64,000 nucleotides of DNA from an uncultured Cryomorphaceae bacterium (GTDB taxonomy: Bacteria; Bacteroidota; Bacteroidia; Flavobacteriales; Schleiferiaceae), in NCBI GenBank assembly GCA_913009655.1, contig CAJVWI010000001.1:1-64000 (forward strand), written 5' to 3'. The notes under the pieces are model-generated. The model was not told the DNA's origin. It saw only the letters and a list, made by a program, of their open reading frames with translations, and did not search any database. Positions 49,018 through 58,323 of this stretch are shown one piece after another. The position numbers and the translations under genes are program-made. Every line of letters begins with the position of its first letter. Within the stretch, counting starts at the first letter, position 1.

Positions 49018-50487
49018 CTACTTTACAACTTTAATCCAGAGCTTACCTGTGTATTGGCCTCTTAAACCTGAATCTTTAGCAGAATCAGCTTGTTGATAGC
49101 TTGGGAATTTTAATAAATAAACATAGAACATATCATTTCTTGAATCCCTAAATACATTAGCTTGAATACCTCGGTTTGAAAGTTTCGCAGCCTGGCGATT
49201 AGCATTACTTGATTCACCATAAACTCCCGCAGTAACATAGTAACCCGGAGATCCAGGAGTCACATTATTGGCATAGTTTTCATTACGATATCCTTTGATG
49301 ACACCATCCCTCTGAACAGAGTTATTTGAATTCAAATCCTCATAAGAATTCATAGAAGATTCTTCTTGTCTTGATCTACGCTGATTTCCTGCTTCTTGAA
49401 GTTTCAATCCTTCTTCTTGAAGATTCTTTTTTAAAGATTCTGTTTGTTTTTCAAGTTCCACTTTCTGAGCAGCTCCCAATTCATCTTTGAACTCTTCAAG
49501 TCTTTCATTCAATAATTTCTCTGTTTCTTTTGAAGCTTGTCGCTGTTTGTCTTTCAAACGTTTAACTTCCGCTTCAAGCCTAGAATTCCTCTTGTTATCA
49601 CCAAACCTGTATGACAACATGAATTCGTTTGACATACCTAATGATGAAGCAAAAGCATTCGTACTAAACTCATGAGAATAACCTACAGATAACATAGGAG
49701 TCAAATGAACTCCAGCATTCAAAGTAGCAGCATAATTACTTCTGTACATCGCTCCTAAATAACCATATTCTTTCATATTAAGCATCAACCCTGCATCTAA
49801 TTGAGGAGCAACAAATGAAGCAGCCCGTACCGTAACCATCGGACTGAGAACCATTCTATCCTTTTGGATTTGTACATCATACTGAGTGGAAGCAACATAA
49901 TGACGAATTAAATGGTATGCTACGGGACCAGTATAATTATTTGAATAATTTATTGTCGGGTTGAAAAGCTGAGGAATACTTATACCTATTCTAAAATCAC
50001 TAACCTGAAGGTTTAATCCTAAATTCATATCCAACGTGCCATTCTGATTGGTTGGAAAAAGGAATGGATCGCCTTCATTTTTAACACGAACGCTAGCCAT
50101 ATCAAATGAATTATTTAAATAGCCTAGACCTAACCCAAAACTTAAAATAGAATTTTCACTAAGTTGAGCGTGATAGGCATAGTTACCATAAATACCTGAA
50201 CGAGACACGATGTCAGTCACATCATTAAATGCATAAACCGAATAACCTATTCGTTCTTTGTTTAATGCGCCATTAAAAACTAATGCCGATGTTTCTGGAG
50301 CGCCCTCCATACCCTGCCATTGTTGTCTGTGCATTGTTGTCAATGAACTAAATCCATCTGCACCAGATAATGCAGGATTAGTTATTTGAGGAGTAAAAAA
50401 GTATGACGCATAAAGTGGTAATTGCTGGGCTTGAATAGATGTCAAACCAAAAACTAACATAGATATAGATAAAATTGCCTTTTTCAT
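49018..50487 (-). CDS. PorP/SprF-family membrane protein fused to a coiled coil and SPOR-like domain
   Basis: A 489-residue protein with signal peptide (cut after TSIQAQ). Residues about 20-300 match PorP/SprF: QLPLYASYFFTPQITNPALSGADGF, MHRQQWQGMEGAPET, and a barrel-like series ending FMLSYRFGDNK. Residues about 303-385 are a charged coiled coil (LEAEVKRLKDKQRQASKETEKLLNERLEEF). Residues about 415-489 resemble a SPOR domain (YYVTAGVYGESSNANRQAAKLSNRGIQANVFRDSRNDMFYVYLLKF), a fold that binds denuded peptidoglycan. PorP/SprF proteins assist surface delivery of particular type IX cargo; here two candidate cargos flank the gene. Confidence 0.87.
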   Translation of the reverse strand: MKKAILSISMLVFGLTSIQAQQLPLYASYFFTPQITNPALSGADGFSSLTTMHRQQWQGMEGAPETSALVFNGALNKERIGYSVYAFNDVTDIVSRSGIYGNYAYHAQLSENSILSFGLGLGYLNNSFDMASVRVKNEGDPFLFPTNQNGTLDMNLGLNLQVSDFRIGISIPQLFNPTINYSNNYTGPVAYHLIRHYVASTQYDVQIQKDRMVLSPMVTVRAASFVAPQLDAGLMLNMKEYGYLGAMYRSNYAATLNAGVHLTPMLSVGYSHEFSTNAFASSLGMSNEFMLSYRFGDNKRNSRLEAEVKRLKDKQRQASKETEKLLNERLEEFKDELGAAQKVELEKQTESLKKNLQEEGLKLQEAGNQRRSRQEESSMNSYEDLNSNNSVQRDGVIKGYRNENYANNVTPGSPGYYVTAGVYGESSNANRQAAKLSNRGIQANVFRDSRNDMFYVYLLKFPSYQQADSAKDSGLRGQYTGKLWIKVVK

Positions 50488-50518
50488 AATTGCTTTAGAC
50501 TTTTGATTGCGGTTTCGG

Positions 50519-52588
50519 TTATTGCTGATTACGAATTACGGTTATTGCTCCTCTAAAACGAGCATAGTTGTTATTACACAATAAAAGATAGTAGTATGTT
50601 CCATCTGGAAGGGGGTCACCCCCAATAGTTGTCCCATCCCATCCTGAGATGTATTTCTTTTTTTCGTATACTTTAGCCCCCCAGCGATTAAATATCAAAA
50701 TATCGCAAGAATCAGATTGAACAACTTCTGAAAGATCAAAAACATCATTAAAACCGTCACCATTTGGGGTAATGACATTCATCACATTTTCAAAGTTGGT
50801 ATCCAGTATTGATGGATCAAATTGAATTATAATCATTGAGTCTATTCCAAAACAACCAAATGAGCTTCGAACCTCGACATAATATTTAGTTGTATCTGAT
50901 GTAGGTTTTGTCAAAGGAGATGAATTAGTTGGATCACTAAAGTATACTGGCTTGTCGGCATACCAATAGTAATTATCTCCACCACTAGCACCAAGTTGAA
51001 CAACTTCTCCTGGCATTACAATTTGATCTAAACCAGCATTCGGAGTGATTACAATTTCTGTAATTTGAAGAGTATCAAAACTTGTACAATTATTTAAACC
51101 AGTTGCCTGAACAACATAGACGCCTGAATCTTTAGCATAAAAAGAGCTACCTACATATGAACCCAAAGACCATGTCCATTGATATGAAAGACCTGAACCT
51201 GTTACACCAACTAAAACTGAATCACCAGCACACAAACCTAGACTATCACTTGGAGCCACATTCACTGTTGGCAATGGAATGACATTTACTTGTAAAGGCC
51301 CGGTCGTCCAATTACATGCGCTGCTATTAATTACCAAACGATATTGAGCAGATCCAGCTATTAGACCAGTATCAACAACTAATTCAAAAGTGGTGTCATT
51401 TGGTAATGATTGCCATGCCCCTGATGAAATTGGGTACATCACCTCCCATTGATAAGTCCAATCATTCAAAAAAGATTGATCATGAGAACGTAGCAATGTA
51501 GAATCACCGGGACAAATATCTAGTGAGGCAACTGACTGCCCAGCCCACATAATGTTTTCGATATAAGTGTCAGGTACAGTATCTACAAATACCTCTACAC
51601 TGTAACTTGTATCCGGACATCCCCCTGGGTTCCAGGAAGTAACTAAAGAATAAATACCCGAAGTTCCCGTAGAAAAATTGGCGCCAACCTCTCCTGACAT
51701 AGCAATTGATTGAATAACTCCGAACATGTCAACAGTGTCTTTTACCCATTGATAAGAAACAGTTACTCCAGCTCCAGGTTGAGGACCTCTTAGAGTAATA
51801 GTTTCAGTTTCACAAAATTGTAATGAATCAATTTGAGAATCTTTATCCAAAACCGTCAATGTAAGCATACCGGTTGAAATATGAGAAATCGTTGTGACAG
51901 GGGTAAATGAGTTAATTGTGGTGTCTGATGTAGAGACATCGCAATTACCAGAGCTTCCTGTAACCCCATAATCACCACTTACTGTTACTATTAAAGAATC
52001 TGCTGTTGCTCCTGAAATAGGTGTTCCAGATAAAGTCCATTGATATCCATCTAAGCCTTCCGTCGCATGAAGAACCACCGTATCTCCTTCACACATGCCC
52101 CAATCATTCGAAGGAGTATGATTGTTAATGAATCCACCAATAATGGTGTCGATAGATACTGATGGGGCAACATTGACTAACATTTGAATTGTATCCGACC
52201 AAAGTGAGGGACTCGAAGACTTGACAGAAAGTCCATAAAAATTATTGGTTGAGATAGACGACGGCACTAGTATCCATGCGTATTTTACACCTGCAGAGAT
52301 TGTATCTGCGATAGTACCCACGGGCGCAGGGGTGACGGATTCCCATTTGACTATCGACAAAGTATCACTCTGACCTAGAGTAAATGCACTTTTTTGACCC
52401 TCAGCAAGAAGTATATGAAAATCATTAATTACATTCATCCCTGGAGTTCCAATGGTGAGAGTCAACTTCAAAGAATCGCCTGTACACTTTGATAAATTGG
52501 GGACCTGAGTTAAGTCGATGGATTGAGAGTTAGCCAAGAAGGAAATGGAAATTCCAAGTGCTGTAGCGAATAATCGTACAAATGACAT
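50519..52588 (-). CDS. Predicted type IX secretion substrate with Ig/PKD-like repeats and type B C-terminal domain
   Basis: A 689-residue protein with signal peptide (ending LANSQS). The central part is a chain of Ig/PKD-like units marked by C-x-GD and YQW patterns (CEGDTVVLHATEGLDGYQWTLSG, CPGDSTLLRSHDQSF, CAGDSVLVGVTGSGLSYQWTW). The C-terminal domain reads NVITPNGDGFNDVFDLSEV, ILIFNRWGAKVYEKKKY, WDGTTIGGDPLPDGTYYYLLLC, a standard gliding-motility-associated sorting signal. It is rich in Ser/Thr/Asp, as expected for a surface protein. It begins the cargo-SprF-cargo cluster, 31 bases before the PorP/SprF-type gene. Confidence 0.88.
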   Translation of the reverse strand: MSFVRLFATALGISISFLANSQSIDLTQVPNLSKCTGDSLKLTLTIGTPGMNVINDFHILLAEGQKSAFTLGQSDTLSIVKWESVTPAPVGTIADTISAGVKYAWILVPSSISTNNFYGLSVKSSSPSLWSDTIQMLVNVAPSVSIDTIIGGFINNHTPSNDWGMCEGDTVVLHATEGLDGYQWTLSGTPISGATADSLIVTVSGDYGVTGSSGNCDVSTSDTTINSFTPVTTISHISTGMLTLTVLDKDSQIDSLQFCETETITLRGPQPGAGVTVSYQWVKDTVDMFGVIQSIAMSGEVGANFSTGTSGIYSLVTSWNPGGCPDTSYSVEVFVDTVPDTYIENIMWAGQSVASLDICPGDSTLLRSHDQSFLNDWTYQWEVMYPISSGAWQSLPNDTTFELVVDTGLIAGSAQYRLVINSSACNWTTGPLQVNVIPLPTVNVAPSDSLGLCAGDSVLVGVTGSGLSYQWTWSLGSYVGSSFYAKDSGVYVVQATGLNNCTSFDTLQITEIVITPNAGLDQIVMPGEVVQLGASGGDNYYWYADKPVYFSDPTNSSPLTKPTSDTTKYYVEVRSSFGCFGIDSMIIIQFDPSILDTNFENVMNVITPNGDGFNDVFDLSEVVQSDSCDILIFNRWGAKVYEKKKYISGWDGTTIGGDPLPDGTYYYLLLCNNNYARFRGAITVIRNQQ

Positions 52589-52614
52589 GCAAATATTTTT
52601 GTTAGTTTAAGGAG

Positions 52615-52642
52615 TAAAGATAGTGTTCAAGTTTTATGCCAA
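52615..52642 (-). promoter_or_regulatory. Possible promoter TTG-N17-TATCTTTA for the type IX cargo cluster
   Basis: On the minus strand TTG at 52640-52642 is followed after 17 bases by TATCTTTA (52615-52622), one mismatch from TAnnTTTG. It lies 26 bases from the ATG of the 689-residue protein. A second, perfect box, TATCTTTG, overlaps the -33 region (52640-52647) but lacks a -33 partner. Confidence 0.4.
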
Positions 52643-52810
52643 AGATATGAATACTTGTCAAAGTTGACTTAGATCTGATTTACGTAGCAATTGAATGAGA
52701 TTTCGATTTTGTAAACTAATTGTAAATAGTTTAAAGAATTTTTATCAAATTGCTAAATATTTTTCAATTCAGATAACAAAGCAGAACTCATCATAAATTT
52801 TGAAAACTAA

Positions 52811-53188
52811 ATGAAGAAGCAAAATATATTTGAAAGTTTCAAGAACGCTTTACAGGGTTTTAAAACTGCTCTAATCAGTGATAGAAATTTAAAATTGCAT
52901 GTTTTATTTACATTAATTGTGTTTTCAATAGGGCTTTTTTTTAAAATAACCTTTGAAGAATGGTGTCTAATTGTAATAGTTATTGGTCTAGTTTTCGCCA
53001 GTGAATTAATAAATACAGCAATTGAAACACTCTGTAACACATTACATCCAGAGATAAATCCGGGAATAAAAAAAACTAAAGATATAGCTGCAAGCGCTGT
53101 TGTTTTTTCCGCTCTCTCTGCCCTTATTGTTGGAGCAATTATTTTTGTGCCTTATCTAAAAAATTATTTTTTTCAGATTACGAGTTGA
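52811..53188 (+). CDS. dgkA: Diacylglycerol kinase family protein (DgkA type)
   Basis: Small integral-membrane kinase phosphorylating diacylglycerol or undecaprenol. The 125 residues have three hydrophobic segments and the family motif SELINTAIETLCNTLHPEINPGIKKTKDIAASAVVFSAL. The N-terminal FESFKNALQGFKTALISDRNLKLH is also typical. Which lipid is used cannot be read; in Gram-positive relatives it is undecaprenol. The stop overlaps the TTG start of the next gene. Confidence 0.9.
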   Translation: MKKQNIFESFKNALQGFKTALISDRNLKLHVLFTLIVFSIGLFFKITFEEWCLIVIVIGLVFASELINTAIETLCNTLHPEINPGIKKTKDIAASAVVFSALSALIVGAIIFVPYLKNYFFQITS

Positions 53189-53613
53189 AATACAAAAAAT
53201 CCATTAAAATAAATAAACCAAAACACAAAGAAATTTGCGATTCTTTGAGATTGCAAAAAAGTTATTTTGATTGGGTAGGGTTTTATTGGATGAATGATGT
53301 TAATCAGACCCTTGAGTTAGGTGCCTTTTCTGGATCAATAACTGAGCATACCACGATACCTTATGGTAAAGGTATTTGTGGCCAGGTAGCTTTGTCTGGA
53401 GAGATGATTGAAGTACCTAACGTATGTGGAGTAAATAACTACATCGCTTGTTCTTTAGAAACTAATTCGGAATTAGTTGTTCCAATATTTAAAAATGAAA
53501 AACTCATAGGTCAATTAGATATTGATAGCTATTCTAAAAACCCGTTTAATGCAAAAGACAAAGTTCTCTTAGAGAGAATATGTAAATCTGTTGCTGATGA
53601 TATAATTCCTTAA
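53185..53613 (+). CDS. msrC: Free methionine-(R)-sulfoxide reductase (GAF domain)
   Basis: A 142-residue GAF-domain enzyme that reduces free Met-R-sulfoxide. The three cysteine positions of the E. coli enzyme can be matched: GKGICGQVA, NVCGVNNYIAC and the second Cys of NYIACSLETNSELVVPI; IGQLDIDSYSKNPF closes the domain. The start is TTG at 53185, overlapping the dgkA stop (TTGA). The next in-frame ATG would remove part of the fold. It is the second gene of a two-gene unit. Confidence 0.85.
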   Translation: MKYKKSIKINKPKHKEICDSLRLQKSYFDWVGFYWMNDVNQTLELGAFSGSITEHTTIPYGKGICGQVALSGEMIEVPNVCGVNNYIACSLETNSELVVPIFKNEKLIGQLDIDSYSKNPFNAKDKVLLERICKSVADDIIP

Positions 53614-53614
53614 G

Positions 53615-54880
53615 TTATTGATTAAACCTTATTGCATCAACTGGATCCAAATTTGCAGCCATCGATGCGGGTGCAACGCCAGAAATTAATCCAATCAATG
53701 CTGAAAGACCTATGCCGGTAAATACATTTTCTAGACTCATGGCTAATTCGAATTCAGAATAAAAGGAAGCTATTGAAATTAAAATAGACACGAATAGTAT
53801 TCCAAGTATTCCTCCAAGAATACTTAGCATGGTACTTTCAACGAGGAACTGCAAAAGAATAAAGGAATTTCTTGCTCCAAGAGCCTTTTGAATGCCAATT
53901 TGTCCAGTTCTCTCCCGAACACTCACAAACATTATGTTTGCAATACCAAATCCTCCGACTAAAATTGAAAACCCACCAATTATAGTTCCTGCAATACCAA
54001 TAGCTGAAAACATTTTATCTAAACCTCCACTGATTATAGATGACTCATTTATTGAGAAGTCATCCTCCGCCCTCGGGCTAAGCCTCCTAATTGCCCTCAT
54101 ATTAGCCCTTACCTCATCCTTAAATATGTCAAGAGGTATATGTTTTTTTGCTTTAAAGTGAATAGCAGTTTGAGTTAGCCTATCTCCCCTAATTGACACT
54201 AATAGAGATGCAGGTATATAAACCTTAGAATCATCAGACTCACCAATAATGCTATTACCTTGTTTCGGCCAAACACCGATAACGTTAAATTGTCTTCCAA
54301 AAGCCGTTATACTTCTCCCAATAGCATCTTTATTCCCAAAAAGTCCTGAACATATATCTGAACCGATTATACAAACAGGTCTTCCTAGTCGATTTTCTTT
54401 TTCAGAAAAGTATCTACCCGCTTCCATTTGACCATCACCTTTCTGAAATATTAATCCAGCTTCAAATGTCACACCTTCAACATTTGCATTTTCAATATTT
54501 GAATTCCCATATTTTAGAGTTTCACGCACACCCCCACCGAAAGACATGAATTGAGCTCCTGCAACTCCTCGATTAACTAATTTCCTGTAATCTTTTAAAC
54601 TCACATCTGGTCGCTGATAATACTTCCACCATGGGTAACCATCATTGCCATCAGCCCCACCCCATGGCCATTTTTGAACAAATACTACGTCCGAACCAAT
54701 GCTGTCAACACTCGCACGAATATTTCTTTCTAGACTATCTACGATAGCGTAAACTGATATAATTGCGAATATTCCGATTGCAATACCCAACAAACTCAAG
54801 GAAGTTCTCAATCGATTATTTAATAAAACATTCCAAGCAAATCGATAAGACTCGGAAATAAGGGTAAAAATTTTCCACAT
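53615..54880 (-). CDS. MacB/FtsX-type ABC transporter permease
   Basis: A 421-residue inner-membrane protein. One helix near the N-terminus (TSLSLLGIAIGIFAIISVYAI) is followed by a periplasmic MacB_PCD-type domain (about 45-260). Three helices of the FtsX domain come next (AGTIIGGFSILVGGFGIANIMFVSV, then STMLSILGGILGILFVSIL and a last one), with the conserved coupling loop RERTGQIGIQKALGARNSFIL. Neither ATPase nor membrane-fusion protein is adjacent, so partners must be encoded elsewhere. Substrate unknown (lipoprotein, peptide or drug export are possible). Confidence 0.87.
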   Translation of the reverse strand: MWKIFTLISESYRFAWNVLLNNRLRTSLSLLGIAIGIFAIISVYAIVDSLERNIRASVDSIGSDVVFVQKWPWGGADGNDGYPWWKYYQRPDVSLKDYRKLVNRGVAGAQFMSFGGGVRETLKYGNSNIENANVEGVTFEAGLIFQKGDGQMEAGRYFSEKENRLGRPVCIIGSDICSGLFGNKDAIGRSITAFGRQFNVIGVWPKQGNSIIGESDDSKVYIPASLLVSIRGDRLTQTAIHFKAKKHIPLDIFKDEVRANMRAIRRLSPRAEDDFSINESSIISGGLDKMFSAIGIAGTIIGGFSILVGGFGIANIMFVSVRERTGQIGIQKALGARNSFILLQFLVESTMLSILGGILGILFVSILISIASFYSEFELAMSLENVFTGIGLSALIGLISGVAPASMAANLDPVDAIRFNQ

Positions 54881-54918
54881 AACAGGGTGAAATTACAAAG
54901 TCCATGACAAGGAATCCC

Positions 54919-54926
54919 TACATTTG
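54919..54926 (+). promoter_or_regulatory. -7 box TACATTTG upstream of purH-mreB operon
   Basis: Perfect TAnnTTTG match, 33 bases from the purH ATG, in the 79-base gap divergent from the MacB-type gene. No -33 TTG at the usual spacing. It would drive the whole purH-mreBCD-mrdA-rodA run. Confidence 0.5.
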
Positions 54927-54959
54927 TTTTTTGATTTTTTTGTTACCCATCAATATAAA

Positions 54960-56483
54960 ATGAACTCAAAACTAAATCCCTTAAAATCTGCCTTAATTTC
55001 TGTTTTTAACAAAGAAGGATTAGCTCCCATTATAAAAAACTTAAACAAAGAAGGAGTAAAACTTTATTCAACAGGTGGGACACAAAAGTTTATTGAAGGT
55101 TTAGGTATCCTCTCTACTCCAATTGAATCCGTAACAGAATTTCCGAGTATCTTAGATGGACGAGTTAAGACCCTCCATCCTAAGGTATTTGGAGGAATAC
55201 TTTGGAGAAGGTCGATACAAGCAGATGCAGAAACAGTTACTTCAATGGAAATTCCCAGCATAGATATGGTAATAGTTGATTTATACCCCTTCGAGGAAAC
55301 TGTTAATTCTGGCGCAGAGAAATCAGAAATTATTGAAAAAATCGATATCGGAGGGATCTCTTTAATTCGTGCCGCGGCAAAAAATTTTAATGATGTTTGG
55401 ATCGTTTCTTCGAAAAAAGAATACCCTGAACTAATAAGCATTTTGGAGAAGCAGGGAGCTCAAAGTTCTTTAAAGCAGCGAAAAGAATTTGCTACAAGAG
55501 CTTTTGATGTAACTGCTAACTATGATTCTTTAATTTCAGATTGGTTTCGAGAAAAAGAAAAACCATTCTCAGAAATAAATGGGAAAAGAAAAGAACTTAG
55601 ATATGGAGAAAACCCTCATCAAAAAGCTTGGTTTATTGGAGACTTAGATTCATTATTCACACAGCACAATGGAAAAGAATTAAGCTACAATAACCTTCTA
55701 GATATTGATGCAGCTATGGCTTATTGTTCTGAAGGAAAAGACTCGACGGTAGCAATAATAAAACACAATAATGCTTGTGGATTTGCTTGTGCAAAAACCC
55801 TTGAAGAAGCATGGGATAGAGCACTATCGTCTGATCCAGTATCAGCTTTTGGATCCGTTATTGCGAGTAATGTGCCGGTTGATGGCGAAACAGCAAAAAA
55901 AATTAGTACTTTATTTTTTGAAGTTATTATTGCTCCTGGATTTTCAAATAATGCAATGGAAATCTTTAAATCGAAAAAAAATAGAATAATTTTAGAAAAC
56001 CGGTCTTCAACATTTCCAGAAACCATAGTGCGATCATCTTTAAATGGTTTACTTCTTCAAACTAGGGACAATCGCCGAGACAGCAAAAAGGATCTTAAAG
56101 TTGCGACGAAAAGGAGCCCGACAGAAAAAGAAATAGATGACTTATTATTAGCTTCTGCTATTTGCAAACACACCAAAAGCAATACCATAGTTTTGGTAAA
56201 GGATCAACAATTAATAGCAAGTGGAACTGGACAAACATCCAGAGTTGATGCATTAAATCAAGCTATACACAAAGCAAAGTCATTTGGAAAGGAATTAGGT
56301 GGAGCTGTTATGGCTTCTGATGCCTTTTTTCCATTTCCTGACTGTGTTGAAATAGCAAATAACCAAGGCATTAAAGCAGTAATTCAGCCTGGAGGATCAA
56401 TAAAAGATAATTTAAGTATTGATTTTTGTAACGATAATGAAATAACAATGGTGACTACAGGTATACGTCATTTTAAACACTAA
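54960..56483 (+). CDS. purH: Bifunctional AICAR formyltransferase/IMP cyclohydrolase
   Basis: Last two steps of IMP synthesis. The track start (12 codons earlier) is replaced by the ATG at 54960, giving MNSKLNPLKSALISVFNKEGLAPIIKNL, the usual N-terminus. The cyclohydrolase domain has LYSTGGTQKFIEG, TEFPSILDGRVKTLHPKVFGGIL and DLYPFEETV. The formyltransferase domain has LRYGENPHQKAWF, IKHNNACGFACA and DAFFPFPDCVEIA. It has 507 residues. It is nine bases upstream of mreB, a frequent Bacteroidota arrangement. Confidence 0.96.
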   Translation: MNSKLNPLKSALISVFNKEGLAPIIKNLNKEGVKLYSTGGTQKFIEGLGILSTPIESVTEFPSILDGRVKTLHPKVFGGILWRRSIQADAETVTSMEIPSIDMVIVDLYPFEETVNSGAEKSEIIEKIDIGGISLIRAAAKNFNDVWIVSSKKEYPELISILEKQGAQSSLKQRKEFATRAFDVTANYDSLISDWFREKEKPFSEINGKRKELRYGENPHQKAWFIGDLDSLFTQHNGKELSYNNLLDIDAAMAYCSEGKDSTVAIIKHNNACGFACAKTLEEAWDRALSSDPVSAFGSVIASNVPVDGETAKKISTLFFEVIIAPGFSNNAMEIFKSKKNRIILENRSSTFPETIVRSSLNGLLLQTRDNRRDSKKDLKVATKRSPTEKEIDDLLLASAICKHTKSNTIVLVKDQQLIASGTGQTSRVDALNQAIHKAKSFGKELGGAVMASDAFFPFPDCVEIANNQGIKAVIQPGGSIKDNLSIDFCNDNEITMVTTGIRHFKH

Positions 56484-56492
56484 TAATATAGA

Positions 56493-57521
56493 ATGGGACT
56501 TTTTGACTTTTTAACTTATGATATAGCAATTGACCTCGGGACAGCAAATACTCTTATCATACACAATGACAAAGTTGTTGTAGACGCTCCTTCAATTGTG
56601 GCGATAGATAGAACTACCAATGCAATCCTAGCTATTGGCCATGAAGCAATGCAAATGCATGGAAAAACCCATGAAAATATTCGAACAGTCAGACCTTTAA
56701 AAGATGGAGTGATTGCTGATTTTGTGGCTTCAGAGCATATGATTCGAGAGATGATCAAAAGTATTCCCGTTCTAAAAAAGAAACTACTTGCTCCTTCACT
56801 AAGAATGGTTATTTGTATTCCCAGTGGTATAACTGAGGTTGAAAAACGAGCCGTTCGTGATTCTGCAGAACATGCAAACGCAAAGGAAGTATACCTAATA
56901 CACGAACCTATGGCAGCCGCTATTGGTATTGGTGTTGATGTCTTAGAGCCTAAAGGTAATATGATTATCGATATAGGAGGTGGAACAACCGAAATTGCTG
57001 TTCTTGCTCTTGGCGGGATAGTTTGTGATAAGAGTATAAAAGTAGCTGGTGATGTATTTACCAATGATATTGCATATTATATGAGATCTGAACATAATTT
57101 ATATGTAGGAGAGAGAACTGCTGAATCAATAAAAATAAATGTAGGGGCAGCTATTGAGAATTTAAGTAATCCTCCAGACAACATATCTGTTCAAGGCCGG
57201 GATTTAATAACTGGGAAGCCTAAACAAGTGGATATAACTTACCAAGAAATATCAAAAGCACTTGATAAATCGCTCACAAGAATTGAAGATGCCGTAATGG
57301 AAGCCCTAGCTCTTACTCCACCAGAATTATCCGCTGACATATATAATTCTGGTATTTATATGGCTGGAGGTGGGTCTTTGCTAAGAGGGCTTGATCAAAG
57401 AATATCTGCAAAAACAGATTTACCAGTTTATGTTGCAGAAGACCCTTTGAGAGCTGTTGTAAGAGGGACAGGAATAGCACTAAAGAACTTAGATAAATAC
57501 CGTACTCTGTTGATGCGCTAG
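56493..57521 (+). CDS. mreB: Rod shape-determining protein MreB
   Basis: Actin-like filament protein that guides lateral wall synthesis. Nucleotide-binding motifs: DIAIDLGTANTLIIH (phosphate 1), IIDIGGGTTEIAVLALG (phosphate 2) and GIYMAGGGSLLRGLDQRI (adenosine). The 342-residue length is standard. It is followed by mreC after four bases. The presence of a full mreBCD-PBP2-RodA set implies rod-shaped cells. Confidence 0.97.
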   Translation: MGLFDFLTYDIAIDLGTANTLIIHNDKVVVDAPSIVAIDRTTNAILAIGHEAMQMHGKTHENIRTVRPLKDGVIADFVASEHMIREMIKSIPVLKKKLLAPSLRMVICIPSGITEVEKRAVRDSAEHANAKEVYLIHEPMAAAIGIGVDVLEPKGNMIIDIGGGTTEIAVLALGGIVCDKSIKVAGDVFTNDIAYYMRSEHNLYVGERTAESIKINVGAAIENLSNPPDNISVQGRDLITGKPKQVDITYQEISKALDKSLTRIEDAVMEALALTPPELSADIYNSGIYMAGGGSLLRGLDQRISAKTDLPVYVAEDPLRAVVRGTGIALKNLDKYRTLLMR

Positions 57522-57525
57522 AAGG

Positions 57526-58323
57526 ATGCGAAATATTTTACGGTTTATTATTCGATACCGCGTAGCCTCAATTTTAATTATAATTCAAATTTTGGGACTT
57601 TCGATTACCTATCGTAATTCCTTGATACACCACACATTTTTTTGGGAAAGAGTTCTGACATCTCAGGCCCGCTGGCATAATTTTACTGGGAGTTGGAGGA
57701 ATTATTTTGATCTGAGAAATATCAATAATGCCCTTCAAAAAGAAAATACAATTTTACGTAGAGAATTAAGCAGTCGTTCTAAACCCCCTTCTAACATAGT
57801 AGATAGTTTACAGTTCCAGTGGACCTACGGGGACATCCTTTATTCAAGTATTAACTTAAAAAACAACTTACTGATACTCAATAAAGGAGAAAATAATGGT
57901 TTAACACCTGGAGACGGAGTCTTGGGATCTCAAGGAATATTGGGCATTGTAGATAAAACCTCATCTAACTACAGTAGAGTTATACCGATCATTCACAGCG
58001 AATCGAGAATTTCGGGAATAATAAAAAGAACAGGACATTTTGGTACAATTATTTGGCAAGGTGGAAATGAAACTGAAGCTCAAATTATTGATTTGCCTCT
58101 AGAAATAAATTTAAAATCTGGAGACGAAGTAGTAACTGATCCAAGATCTAATATATTTCCTTCGGGCTGGCCAATTGGAAGAGTAATGTATACAGTTTCA
58201 GACTCTTCTAACCATACTCAATCTGCAATTATTAAATTATTTGTTGACTACAGGAAATTACAACCAGCTTATATTGTCACGAATAATTTAAAGTTAGAAT
58301 ATCAAAAAATAATTCAGCCATGA
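57526..58323 (+). CDS. mreC: Rod shape-determining protein MreC
   Basis: Inner-membrane protein linking MreB to PBP2. One N-terminal membrane segment (ASILIIIQILGLSITY), a coiled stretch (NNALQKENTILRRELSS), then the periplasmic beta domain with NNLLILNKGENNGLTPGDGVLGSQGILGIVDKTSSNYSRV and GTIIWQGGNETEAQIIDLPLEINLKSGDEVVTD. It has 265 residues. Its stop overlaps the mreD start (ATGA). Confidence 0.93.
   Translation: MRNILRFIIRYRVASILIIIQILGLSITYRNSLIHHTFFWERVLTSQARWHNFTGSWRNYFDLRNINNALQKENTILRRELSSRSKPPSNIVDSLQFQWTYGDILYSSINLKNNLLILNKGENNGLTPGDGVLGSQGILGIVDKTSSNYSRVIPIIHSESRISGIIKRTGHFGTIIWQGGNETEAQIIDLPLEINLKSGDEVVTDPRSNIFPSGWPIGRVMYTVSDSSNHTQSAIIKLFVDYRKLQPAYIVTNNLKLEYQKIIQP

Noticed and set aside
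52589-52810. tRNA or small RNA gene in the largest intergenic gap
   Set aside because: No cloverleaf, TTC-arm or stable hairpin seen; AT-rich spacer with promoter-like boxes only.
56516-57064. 182-residue minus-strand ORF
   Set aside because: Antisense shadow of mreB, which has all actin-fold motifs; no family features in the shadow.
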